Below, one piece after another: positions 48,180 to 57,310 of a DNA stretch of 64,000 bases. The translations under genes and the position numbers were made by a program. How positions within the stretch are numbered: the first letter of the stretch is position 1; each line of letters opens with the position of its first letter. Source of the stretch: Cristatella mucedo (Eukaryota > Bryozoa > Phylactolaemata > Cristatellidae); contig WPIO01000023.1 of assembly GCA_009760855.2 (NCBI GenBank), positions 4,551,501 to 4,615,500 of the forward strand. Reading direction: 5' to 3'. Below the pieces are notes generated by a model. It was not told the origin of the DNA. It saw only the letters and a list, made by a program, of their open reading frames with translations, and did no database searches.

Positions 48180-48908
48180 CTACGGTGTTAGTGTTGATGG
48201 TGGCGGCATAAGTACTTTTGTTATTCCATCAACTTTATACGTTACTCCAATAATAAATAGACCTCTTTGAATTGTAATATTTTTAATATCAGTAATCCAT
48301 CTACCATTAACTGTTTTGTCATATATTTGAGTAGTTAGTGAACCATCCCTAGTTCCTTTAAAATCTACAGTTGTAACATTTCCAAGTGATCTTTGTAGAT
48401 AACCAAGATTTACACCATCATTTGGATTTACAGGATCGCTTGTTATGATAATTGGATTGTTGTTCATATTCAAAGGTATATTCAGTTGTGTATTAACTTT
48501 TATAAAATTAGCATCCATATATGCAATAGTTGCAATGTTACTATTTTCAGCATTATTAATATTTAATGATCCTCTTACAAATAGATTTCTAACAATCCCA
48601 CCAGTTCTTGATAGTTTCGTATCAGCATAATCTTTTGTAGCAGCATCACTTGCTCTAACAGGATTAGCAAGATCTATCACTCTGTGATTATTCATATCAA
48701 TATCACCATCAGCAGTTGTTCCTCTAGATACTTTTGTAACAAAGTTTGTATCGATATACTTTCTGTTTACAGCATCTGTAGAATCAACAGGATCTCCAAG
48801 ATTTTTTATTAGATTCTGATTCATATTTAAAGATCCATTCATAATATCTCCAGTCTCACGAATATAATTTTTTTGACTAGATCCTTTTCTACGATATCCG
48901 AGCGACAT
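48180..48908 (-). CDS. Fibre-like protein 2
   Basis: 242 residues, uninterrupted. The start at 48908 (MSLGYRRKGSSQ) is chosen because GTATAGAATG precedes it; an upstream in-frame start would run into the neighbouring gene. It contains successive repeats: LNMNQNLIKNLGDPVDSTDA, then IDMNNHRVIDLANPV, ASDAATKDYAD, then LNMNNNPI, each followed by a K-Y-D/A-type end. The C-terminal domain of about 80 residues is beta-rich and unlike the other three. This pattern, a conserved repetitive shaft with a variable tip, fits a virion fibre. Confidence 0.78.
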   Translation of the reverse strand: MSLGYRRKGSSQKNYIRETGDIMNGSLNMNQNLIKNLGDPVDSTDAVNRKYIDTNFVTKVSRGTTADGDIDMNNHRVIDLANPVRASDAATKDYADTKLSRTGGIVRNLFVRGSLNINNAENSNIATIAYMDANFIKVNTQLNIPLNMNNNPIIITSDPVNPNDGVNLGYLQRSLGNVTTVDFKGTRDGSLTTQIYDKTVNGRWITDIKNITIQRGLFIIGVTYKVDGITKVLMPPPSTLTP

Positions 48909-48909
48909 T

Positions 48910-49767
48910 CTATACAATAGTAATAATAAAATCAATATATGTAATATTATTAGAAACTGTTAGATTATCTATCATATAAGTGCATGATCCATCAATATTT
49001 ATTACTAAAAGGAGAGTGCCAGATACGCCATAAGTGTTATCACTAGTTAACTCTAAAAACACTCCAGTTGTATTAGAACACCAGAGTATGCTAGATACTG
49101 TTTGAAAGTTTGCTACTGGTCCAGCAACAAATGTTTTATAAGGTGTTGCATAGCCGATTACACTTCCTTGCTGATTAAAAACTGCAATGTCCGCAGGAGT
49201 TGCTTTTCATGTAGAACTTTCTGTTCCTGTTCCATTTATATTAATATTAAATATGTTTAGCGGAGCAATAATTGAAGCACTTGTAAAACCAGAAAGCCTT
49301 AAATACAAAGTAGAACATTTATAAGAATCAACATATTGTTTTGTTACAACATTTGAATTTTTCAAAGAGGTAATTCTGTTTGATCCTAGATCAAGATTAC
49401 TATTAGAGTTGCCATTTAAAACTTGAGACATACTTTTTAATAATCCATAGTTTATTACTTTGTAAGGCCTAGAATCTTGATAGACAGTTCCGTCAACAGA
49501 TCTTCCAGATATACCAGTGATGTTTTTACAGTTTAACTGAGATAGCATTTTTGCACTATTCTTTGAAAGTAAGTCAGATAAGTTAGAAACAGAAGCTATT
49601 TCTCCTGAAGCATTAGTTGCAACAGTATTAAAGAAGTTTGAATTGAGAGCATCATCTAATCTTATTGCATCTCCATCATTTACTGGAAAACCAAGATTTG
49701 TAATGCTATTTCCATTAGCATCAAGATCACTAAAAATATGACCATTAATCTTACTAATATTATCCAT
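48910..49767 (-). CDS. Fibre-like protein 3, internal stop
   Basis: Starts at 49767 (MDNISKINGHIFSDLDANGN) behind TATATAAGAATG. The frame reaches a TGA at 49207-49209 and then continues open in the same frame for about 98 codons to a TAG at 48910-48912. That TAG lies inside the motif of fibre-like gene 2, one base before its ATG, which supports the longer frame as the original gene. The N-terminal motif ING-I-SDLDAN-N is shared with fibre-like gene 4. Confidence 0.75.
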
Positions 49768-49782
49768 TCTTATATATATATG
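49765..49782. promoter_or_regulatory. Shared divergent start element
   Basis: The complementary ATG of fibre-like gene 3 (49765-49767) and the ATG of the plus-strand gene (49780-49782) are only 12 bases apart. Those bases (TCTTATATATAT) carry the TATA-type motif on both strands, so one short AT element must serve both genes. Confidence 0.75.
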
Positions 49783-50420
49783 GAAAAATTAAAATCTAGC
49801 TTAGATACAACAAAAGAAGTATTATCAGGAACAACAACAGCAGCTGAGATTGGATCAAAGGCAATTATAAAAGTAGCTCCTAAGATTGCAATGAAACTGA
49901 GTCTACACGCATCAAATAAGATTGCAACTATTGTTCCAAAAGTTTTGCAGTCATTCAAAGTAATTGGAACTGCTACAAAAGCACTTGGAGGATTTCTATC
50001 AGGAATAACAGGAATTGTAGATCTTGGTTTATTCATAAAAGAAATCGTAGATGATATTTCTTCTGGAAAGTATGGTAATGTCTTTTGGAAAACAATTGCA
50101 GAAAAAAAGAAGGACTGAAAAAAATGGTTGCTTCTTTAGAGGTTGGCTTTTATATAAACGAGATTTTGCTAGAAGCTGAAAGAGCTAACTCTGTTTGGTA
50201 CTTAGATCCTAGTAAGTTTCTTTCAGATATATTTGGAGAAGAGGTTAATTGGAACGCTGCTCAACTAGATACAAAAGCTTGGAGTAAAAACTTTCTTGAA
50301 GTAAGATCAGGAGGATTTCTGCCTGCAATTCCAGCGATCATAGCAAGTATAGCTTCTGTTATTGGAGCAGTTGGTTTAGGTGTTTCCATAGCAGTATCAG
50401 TAGCAGGATTATGTGACTAA
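49780..50420 (+). CDS. Putative membrane or membrane-active protein, frame-broken
   Basis: Starts MEKLKSSLDTTKEVLSG at 49780. The first 110 codons end in a Gly/Ile-rich hydrophobic stretch (about residues 67-88) and a lysine-rich segment. The frame breaks at the A7 run 50102-50108; the following frame is open to TAA at 50418 and ends in a strongly hydrophobic segment (IPAIIASIASVIGAVGLGVS). The continuity across the break is inferred. The hydrophobic C-terminus recalls capsid-interior membrane-active proteins of adenovirus-like particles, but I recognise no family. Confidence 0.6.
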
Positions 50421-50431
50421 GAAAATAATAG

Positions 50432-50749
50432 ACAGTACATAGATATACAGCTAAGGCACCACCGACGAACACCCATGAAGAACGATCGAGTGCTTTGAGT
50501 TTACAAAGTGAAAGACTAAAGAATGCAATTGTGGATATAAAAAATATGATAGAATTACTTGATAAAAACATTGATATTGATTTGAGTGACAAAGTGCAAA
50601 ACTCAGAGGTGAAAAACAGATTAGATTATTTGAAAACAGGTAAACAACTTGTGGAAGTATCAGGAGTTAGTTATAGCGATAAGTTAAAAAAAGATATAAA
50701 AAAAGTAGAAAGTAGTACTGTTGGAGGAAAAAAGACTTGTAATTATTAA
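50432..50749 (+). CDS. Unknown protein, start unclear
   Basis: The frame is open from the codon after TAG (50429-50431) to TAA at 50747. No ATG lies in it before the helical part (SLQSERLKNAIVDIKNMIEL, then DIDLSDKVQ). The original start may have mutated or been lost in a frame break. The product looks like a charged helical protein of up to 105 residues. Confidence 0.5.
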   Translation, partial: TVHRYTAKAPPTNTHEERSSALSLQSERLKNAIVDIKNMIELLDKNIDIDLSDKVQNSEVKNRLDYLKTGKQLVEVSGVSYSDKLKKDIKKVESSTVGGKKTCNY

Positions 50750-50761
50750 GCTGAGAGCGAA

Positions 50762-50863
50762 ATGTTACTAGCTAATCTATATGCACAAGGTAAATCGCAA
50801 GAAGAAATATATAGAGAAGTGCTAAAACTAAGAGATGATTTGAAAAAACGCTGCAAAAATTAA
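50762..50863 (+). CDS. Small unknown protein, 33 residues
   Basis: MLLANLYAQGKSQEEIYREV followed by a short lysine-rich end. It is amphipathic and helical. It overlaps the end of the endonuclease on the other strand by four bases. Coding status is supported only by its tight packing between neighbours. Confidence 0.4.
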   Translation: MLLANLYAQGKSQEEIYREVLKLRDDLKKRCKN

Positions 50864-51414
50864 AAGTCTGTGTAGCGAACTAATTTGTAATCTTCCGTGA
50901 GTGTGTATGTGAAATTTAATCGCGCGAATTGCAAATGGAGTCGTATTGCAGCAAGGTCACGCACTTCAGCAGCTTTAATAGGATTGTTAAAATAACCTAA
51001 GTGGTAGTTAAGACCATCTACGCTTATACGTGCTCTCCATTTATTTGTTTTTATATGCCAAGATACACCAATAAGATTTGAAGTATTTCTTTTCGTAATT
51101 TATTTATTTCTTATATTTTCTGATCTACTCGCCTCACGCAAATTACTGAAACTATTGTTTAGTCTATCGTTATCGATATGATCCAGCTCTTGCATAGGAA
51201 ACTGTTCAGTCATGATCAAAAAAGCTAATCTGTGTGCAGAATATATTTTTCTATCAATTTCTATTCTCCTATAACCATTGTGTATTGTTCCTGCCTCTTT
51301 TTCTTTTATTGCTTTTCCCCTGTTTACCCTCCAAAAGATGTTTCCAGTATCTGGTACGCATTGAAGCAACTCCATAACGCGTTCTCTGAATTTACTAATC
51401 TCATCTTAATTCAT
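50860..51414 (-). CDS. HNH-AP2 homing-type endonuclease, two internal stops
   Basis: The HNH_3 part shows YSAHRLAFLI, then ELDHIDNDRLNNSFSNLREA. Beyond a TAA at 51100-51102 the same frame continues with GVSWHIKTNKWRARISVDG, a typical AP2 DNA-binding domain that normally follows HNH_3 in phage and giant-virus homing endonucleases. A second TAA at 51406-51408 lies three codons after a possible ATG at 51414; the HNH core can also start at 51375. The pair of domains would cut a specific DNA site. It is oriented against its neighbours, as free-standing homing genes often are. Confidence 0.85.
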
Positions 51415-51468
51415 TTTTAATATATAATAGTTTTATTTGTCTTTAAATAAAATTTATGTTATTATAGA

Positions 51469-52235
51469 ATGGAATATCATGAGGTAAACTAAACCTATCA
51501 GAACATCAAGCAAACTTGATACATAAGTCAGATAAGCCTATTTCAATCAGACTAAAAAAAGAAGATCTATCAGTTTCAATTACAATCTTTGTAACAAAAA
51601 CGCAACTTTCTAGAATTGAAAAGTGTAGATCTAAAAACATTGGCTTACAACTAAATCTTTCTCTAAAACAATTGAAACGTAATAGAAGACTTGGCTCTGG
51701 CATTGTTGATTTCATAAACAAACTTACTGGAAACCGCGAAATTCACCTAAAACTCCCTTCAGGAGTAAAATCAGAATTTGTACCAGGTGGAAGTTTTAAC
51801 AATACTGGTCGTTACTCGTTCGCCGGTCCGGGAACCAAATTTACTCAGAGAATGAGTGAAGGCTATACCGGAATCAATGATTTAGATAACAAAGCTTTAG
51901 TCCACGATAGTCTATACACCGAAACTTCATCTATGTCTGAACCTAAAAGAACAGAGATAAGAAACTTGTCAGACTTGGTATTAACTGAATCTGCTGCTAG
52001 AATTGCGCTTGATCCAAAACAACCAAATTATGTACGTGAAGATGCTAAAACGGTTGCAGCTGTTATGGCAGCGAAAGCAAAATTAAGATTGGGCATTGCT
52101 GGTGGATTAAACGATTCATTTGCTACTGATTTTCTAAAAGATAAAATAAGTAATCCTGCTAATCTTAATAATATAAAAAATTATGCCCGTGTAATAGTTG
52201 ATAGAATGCTTGATATCACTCGGAAAAAGATCTAA
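51469..52235 (+). CDS. Capsid-associated phospholipase A2-domain protein, frame-broken near start
   Basis: The motif TTATTATAGAATGG sets the start at 51469. A one-base break at about 51483 shifts the frame, and from there it is open to TAA at 52233. The N-terminal third contains PISIRLKKEDL and FVTKTQLSRIEK, a pair of repeats typical of this family in Mavericks and adintoviruses. The phospholipase part follows: SFAGPGTKF (calcium-loop type) and, after about 20 residues, LVHDSLYTE with the His-Asp pair. In parvoviruses and related particles such domains breach endosomal membranes during entry; here that role is inferred. Confidence 0.85.
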
Positions 52236-52280
52236 AAAAATTTAACTTGCAAAACTACTTTATATTTATATTTATATTTT

Positions 52281-52769
52281 TTAAAACTCTGCTGGATTGA
52301 ACATTGATCTCTTTGGTGCACTATAAACTTTTACTTGGTCAATCTTTAATCTAATATTTAATCCTTCTTCATTATTATAATACTCTTTTGAAACATAGCT
52401 ACCATCAAGAATTCCAGTGATACAAAAATCATTTCCTAATTTTTTAATTACGTCTGCTGGACTAGATACTTTAATTTGTTTATTATTCTCATCAAACATA
52501 ATACTAGGTTTCTTTCCAAAATCAAATCTAATTCCAATTGTTGACCTTGCACTAGCATCAAATGCTTTGAATTCTATTTGTTCACTCGATCTATCTACAA
52601 TGTTTTGAATATAAGGAAGTGATTCTTCTGTTATATACATCCATGCGCTAAGATAGGGTTTTGAATCTTTTGAAATTTTCTCTTCAACATGAATGTGTGC
52701 AGGCTTTCCTTTAGGGATAACAACTGTAGAATTTTGGAGGACTACGAATTTCTTTTCTTGATTTTCCAT
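52281..52769 (-). CDS. Unknown 162-residue protein
   Basis: Uninterrupted frame starting MENQEKKFVVLQNSTVV at 52769, right behind CTATATAGAATGG on the minus strand. Alternating beta-type segments and a C-terminal acidic/aromatic end (MFNPAEF) could suit a single-stranded DNA-binding OB fold, but this is speculation from composition. Next upstream on the same strand is the protease. Confidence 0.75.
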   Translation of the reverse strand: MENQEKKFVVLQNSTVVIPKGKPAHIHVEEKISKDSKPYLSAWMYITEESLPYIQNIVDRSSEQIEFKAFDASARSTIGIRFDFGKKPSIMFDENNKQIKVSSPADVIKKLGNDFCITGILDGSYVSKEYYNNEEGLNIRLKIDQVKVYSAPKRSMFNPAEF

Positions 52770-52797
52770 TCTATATAGTAGAAATATTTTGTTTAAT

Positions 52798-53236
52798 TCA
52801 AATTAATAATTGCGTGACTGTACCAAAATCAACAAATTCCATTAATTTAAGGAAGGTTAAGCACCTCATTCCACAATCCGTTTGATTAAACTTTTGCAGT
52901 TGAAACGTTTGAAAACTTGGCGTAACACCGAAATAATTAATCACTTCTGGCATTGGAGGAGCACCGAATGAGTCAAAGTAAAAACATCGATCTCCAATTT
53001 TTTTAAGAGCTACCCAATGATATATTGCTAGATCTGATTTTCCAGTATTGCAAATGAGGCACTCATTTCGTTCTGGAGAACTTAATTCATCTCTTGCAAA
53101 TACACCTCTGAAATTTGTTATATCTAATTCTTTAACATATTGATTTATTTCAAAATCAGTTAGTGGTGTACTTTTTAATTTTTTTTAAATTGTTGATAGT
53201 TCTTCTTAGTTCAGAAAGTATTTGTTCTTTACTCAT
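52798..53236 (-). CDS. Adenain-like cysteine protease (maturation protease), frame-broken
   Basis: No ATG-initiated complete frame exists, but the minus strand from about 53175 to 52798 encodes an adenovirus-protease/Ulp1-type core. It has FRGVFARDEL, then YHWVALKKIG (His), FYFDSFGAPP (Asp), and NQTDCGMRCL (Gln-x-x-x-Cys nucleophile), in the right order and spacing. Such proteases cleave capsid precursors during particle maturation. The likely start MSKEQILSEL (53236) is in another frame, joined across the T8 run 53179-53186. This start is also the C-terminal end of the repeat protein's frame, so the two genes overlap or were fused by repeat expansion. Confidence 0.88.
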
Positions 53237-54526
53237 TTCACCTCCAAATTTCTTTCCGTGAGATAGAAGTCCAGTACCTAACTTCTTTCCATGAGCTAGA
53301 ACTCCAGTACCTAACTTCTTTCCATGAGCTAGAACTCCAGTACCTAACTTCTTTCCGCGAGCTAGAACTCCAGTACCTAACTTCTTTCCGCGAGCTAGAA
53401 CTCCAGTACCTAACTTCTTTCCACGAGCTAGAACTCCAGTACCTAACTTCTTTCCGCGAGATAGAAGTCCAGTTCCTAACTTCTTTCCACGAGCTAGAAG
53501 TCCAGTACCTAACTTCTTTCCACGAGCTAGAACTCCAGTACCTAACTTCTTTCCGCGAGATAGAACTCCAGTACCTAACTTCTTTCCGCGAGCTAGAACT
53601 CCAGTACCTAACTTCTTTCCGCGAGATAGAAGTCCAGTTCCCAACTTCTTTCCACGAGCTAGAACTCCAGTACCTAACTTCTTTCCATGAGCTAGAACTC
53701 CAGTACCTAACTTCTTTCCACGAGCTAGAACTCCAGTACCTAACTTCTTTCCACGAGCTAGAAGTCCAGTACCTAACTTCTTTCCACGAGCTAGAACTCC
53801 AGTACCTAACTTCTTTCCGCGAGCTAGAACTCCAGTACCTAACTTCTTTCCGCGAGATAGAACTCCAGTACCTAACTTCTTTCCACGAGCTAGAACTCCA
53901 GTACCTAACTTCTTTTCACGAGCTAGAACTCCAGTACCTAACTTCTTTCCACGAGCTAGAACTCCAGTACCTAACTTCTTTCCATGAGATAGAAGTCCAG
54001 TTCCTAACTTCTTTCCGCGAGCTAGAACTCAAGTACCTAACTTCTTTCCACGAGATAGAACTCCAGTACCTAACTTCTTTCCGCGAGATAGAACTCCAGT
54101 ACCTAACTTCTTTCCGCGAGCTAGAACTCCAGTACCTAACTTCTTTCCACGAGCTAGAACTCCAGTACCTAACTTCTTTCCACGAGCTAGAACTCCAGTA
54201 CCTAACTTCTTTCCATGAGATAGAAGTCCAGTTCCTAACTTCTTTCCACGAGCTAGAACTCCAGTACCTAACTTCTTTCCGCGAGCTAGAAGTCCAGTAC
54301 CTAACTTCTTTCCGCGAGCTAGAACTCCAGTACCTAACTTCTTTCCACGAGCTAGAACTCCAGTGCCACTCTCTGATCTTAACTTAACAAACTTTGACTT
54401 TTCACTTTCACAAATCACACAAATTGCTTTAATCATTCCTCTAAGGCCTTTTGTACTATCAATCTCGACATACTCTTCATGAATACTATCTGTAGGCTTC
54501 TTACATTTCAAGCAGTAAATTTCCAT
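53156..54526 (-). CDS. Zinc-ribbon protein with long basic repeat tail
   Basis: Starts MEIYCLKCKKPTDSIHEEY at 54526, behind TATTATAGAAATGG. Two CxxC pairs (CLKC and CVIC) form a zinc ribbon of about 50 residues like those of short Maverick/adintovirus proteins. The frame then runs through about 34 copies of an 11-residue unit GTG(V/L)L(A/S)(R/H)GKKL. One unit carries TGA at 54029-54031; the frame is otherwise open to 53156. At three to four basic residues per unit, it may bind DNA as a core protein. The array ends abruptly at the protease start, so the tail may be a repeat expansion. Confidence 0.75.
53249..54367. repeat. 33-bp tandem repeat array, about 34 units
   Basis: Unit contains CCTAACTTCTTTCCGCGAGC. 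Length variants are absent: all units are 33 bp, so the reading frame is kept. Changes concentrate at a few sites (CGCGAG/CACGAG/CATGAG, GCTAG/GATAG, AACTCC/AAGTCC), giving a small set of unit types. Confidence 0.93.
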
Positions 54527-54560
54527 TTCTATAATATAAAAACTTTTTTTATTATAGGAA
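54527..54560. promoter_or_regulatory. Divergent start region of the zinc-ribbon and ATPase genes
   Basis: 34 bp between opposing ATGs. It has TATTATAG reading left (toward 54526) and ATTATAG reading right (toward 54561), one copy of the motif for each gene. Confidence 0.7.
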
Positions 54561-55232
54561 ATGTCTCTTCGAGTAAGGGCGTTTAATTTTGGACAAGATG
54601 TAGATACTGGTCATAAAGAACCATTGCCGAGTGTACCAATCAGAGCTTTAGTTCTAGGGCCAAGCGGTTCAGGCAAGTCTCAACTTATTATGAATTGGAT
54701 ATTTTATGGAATGGTTAATTATGATTGTTGTACAATTATTGCTTCAAGTTTAGATCAAAAGTTGTATCGTGGACTTATGTCAATGACAAAAGAAAACACG
54801 GCTTATTCTTGGATTAACGGAATTGATGCTATGCCAGAAGTAGATTCATATAAGAACTGAAAGAATGTTGTTGTGCTTGATGATTTAATGACAGAAGATC
54901 AAACTAAAATATTAGACTATTTCACACGAGGAAGACATAAAGGGCTGAATATTTCCTATCTTGCTCAAGGCTTTACTAATATACCTAGGAGAGAAATTAG
55001 AAACAATGTAAATCTAATAGTAATCTTTAAGCAAAACACAACTGACATTGAGTATATTCGCGATGCATATGTTGGTGATATTGATAAGAAACAATTTAGA
55101 GAATGGGTTAACTCTTGTACTAGAAACCGTTTTGGTTATTATATAATAGATTTAACAAAGACTGAATCGGAAGGCAGATTTTGGTCTGTTGATTCAGAAG
55201 GAAAGCAATTAATGACATTTCTTAATTATTAA
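54561..55232 (+). CDS. FtsK/HerA-type packaging ATPase, internal stop
   Basis: Pumps viral DNA into capsids in Maverick/adintovirus-type and other double-jelly-roll viruses. Walker A is LVLGPSGSGKSQLI at about residues 30-43. The Walker B strand VVVLDDLM follows directly after a TGA at 54858-54860. C-terminal motifs include TRGRHKGLNISYLAQ (sensor type). Length with the stop is 223 codons, right for the family. Reading stays in the same frame on both sides. The start follows ATTATAGGAAATG. It begins a plus-strand block of virion genes. Confidence 0.93.
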
Positions 55233-55245
55233 TAGATATAGTAAA

Positions 55246-56427
55246 ATGTTAAATGGAAAAATTTACTCGAGTGGTAAAACACCTTACAAAGGAAGTGTTC
55301 AAGAGGCATTAGATTATTAAACTAAACTGCAAAACCTGCAAGATCTGAGAGATGCAAATATTTTAGAAAACTCTAGTGAGATACAAAGAATAGAATCAGA
55401 AATTGTTGTAAGAGATGCTGCTGAGCATAGATTAAACGAGCAAGCATTAGAGAGATCTACTGATAACTCAGGTAAAGTTGTTGTTGAGAAACTTAAAAGA
55501 ATCAGACCTAAACTTGCTTTACAGATAGACAATAAAGAACAACTGCAGAAAGTTTTAGAATACAAACAAAAACCAGACATATCAAGCACTATTCAAAAGG
55601 CAAGAATAGCTGTTAGTGAAGGAAAGCATAAAAAAGCTATTACTATAGCAAATCAAGCAAAGACATATGCAGCAAATCCAGAAATACGAGAAGCTATTGA
55701 TGCTGCTCAAAAAGGTTTAGCTGAGGAGTTTAATATAAATCCTACTACTGGCACTCCAAAGAAAACTGTTGTAGATTATGATAAATCTGAGCTAATTAAA
55801 ATACTTAAAGAAAAAACTAGATATGTCCCAAGTTATGTATCAAGAATAATAAATGAAATTGATAGTACAAATAAAGATTTAAAATTATATGAGCTAGGAG
55901 TAAAACTTACTAATGAAAAAATGTATACTGCTGAACAAGAGCTAGAACAAACTGCTCATGATATATTAGAATACGCAACTGATTATTATACTAAACTTGA
56001 TGGTAAACAAATGGATGAATTAACTAAAGCATATGAATCAACAATTGATAAAAAGAAAGATTTACTTGATATTATTGAAACAAAGAAAACTGGTGGAATA
56101 TCAAAACCAATAAGAAAGATGGTTGAAAACCTTAGTCTTTCTAGTGTTATTGCAGAGCTAGATAAAAAGAAAAAAAGAAGTATAAAAGAGCAAAGAGTTT
56201 TAGATTATTTAAGACCAAAAGTTGGCAAAGGAATAGAAGTAATTCCATTAGTTGTAAAGAATGATTCAGAAGTATTTGACAAAATAGAATTGTGGATTCG
56301 TGAACTTGCTGCCGGAAATACTGGAGTAGTAAATTCTATTAGTGCTGCTGTTAATTACCTTGCAAAATCTAGAAAAGTACCAAAGTCATACATTGCTAAG
56401 ATTAATAAACTTTTATATGATATATAG
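55246..56427 (+). CDS. Unknown 393-codon protein, internal stop
   Basis: Starts MLNGKIYSSGKTPYKGSVQE behind GATATAGTAAAATG. A TAA at 55318-55320 (codon 25) interrupts it; otherwise the frame is open to TAG at 56425. The product is rich in Lys, Glu and Leu and probably mostly helical with coiled coils in the first two thirds. The C-terminal 50 residues are more hydrophobic. Its position between the ATPase and the minor capsid genes, where these elements keep virion genes, suggests a structural role. No family identified. Confidence 0.78.
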
Positions 56428-56430
56428 AAA

Positions 56431-57303
56431 ATGTCTGATCTTCTTGGTTTAGCTAAGGATATTCTAAAAAATATTGAGTCAATCAAAAAGGGTACTGCTG
56501 CAGGTAAAGAGGGGTATATTTTTAATGTAACAGGAACTACTAATCCAATTAGAACTAGAATTAGTGATCCTATAAAACTTAAGAATAAAAACTTTAAAGT
56601 TTGCTTCAAAAAGTTTGTTGGAACTAATTCTATTAAGAACATTGCATCATCTAATAATACTTTTGTGTATAGACTTGTTGGTGGTTCTGAGCGAATAGTA
56701 AGAGTTCCGCCTGGTATATATGCTGCTGTATCTGATGATATAAATGTTGGAATAGTAGATGCAATAAATAATTCTATTGTTTTATCTGGAAGTGATAAGT
56801 TTGTTTTAGGCATTGATACTGCTACTTCTAATTCTTGGATTACTATGCCTGCTGGGTTTACATTTGTTGCTGTTAAATCTACCATAGCTCCATTACTTGG
56901 ATTTACTGGAACTGTTTATACAACAGATACGACACTTCCATTAGATACATATAGTGCAGCTCCTGGAAAACAGTTTACACAAGTAGTTGTAGATCCAGCA
57001 GAAAAAATTATTTCAGAGAATGAAGTTTTTGTTTCCGACCTAAACTTAATTCTTATAGACTGTAATTTGGTTGCTAGTGGAACAAGTTATATAAATAATA
57101 TCGAAACTCAAGCTCTAAGAAGTTTTGCTTATAATTTTTATCCTTGGGAACAAATGGTATATGAACCGAATACTCTTGAATATCACAATCTTGTTGGTGA
57201 TTCTATTTCTGATATATTGATTACAATTACAGATCAAAATTTGAAAGTCTTAGATTTTGGTTCTCAACAAATTGCTGTTGTAATAGAAATTATTGAAATA
57301 TAA
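56431..57303 (+). CDS. Minor capsid (penton-like) protein 1
   Basis: 290 residues, uninterrupted. The start at 56431 follows ATATAGAAAATG, where the TAG of the motif is the stop of the previous gene. Beta-strand-rich throughout. The end, with TLEYHNLVGDSISDILITIT and DQNLKVLDFGSQ, is characteristic of the single-jelly-roll penton protein of Mavericks, adintoviruses and virophages. It would occupy the capsid vertices beside the major capsid protein. Confidence 0.85.
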   Translation: MSDLLGLAKDILKNIESIKKGTAAGKEGYIFNVTGTTNPIRTRISDPIKLKNKNFKVCFKKFVGTNSIKNIASSNNTFVYRLVGGSERIVRVPPGIYAAVSDDINVGIVDAINNSIVLSGSDKFVLGIDTATSNSWITMPAGFTFVAVKSTIAPLLGFTGTVYTTDTTLPLDTYSAAPGKQFTQVVVDPAEKIISENEVFVSDLNLILIDCNLVASGTSYINNIETQALRSFAYNFYPWEQMVYEPNTLEYHNLVGDSISDILITITDQNLKVLDFGSQQIAVVIEIIEI

Positions 57304-57310
57304 TATAAGA

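Noticed and set aside
53222-53240. Shine-Dalgarno-like GGAGGTGAAATG before the protease start (minus strand)
   Set aside because: It is the coding sequence of the last repeat unit (FGGEM) in a eukaryotic setting; a bacterial ribosome site is not expected.
53249-54367. Possible CRISPR or pure non-coding minisatellite
   Set aside because: There are no spacers, all units keep the reading frame, and the array continues a zinc-ribbon gene. It was kept as a coding repeat.
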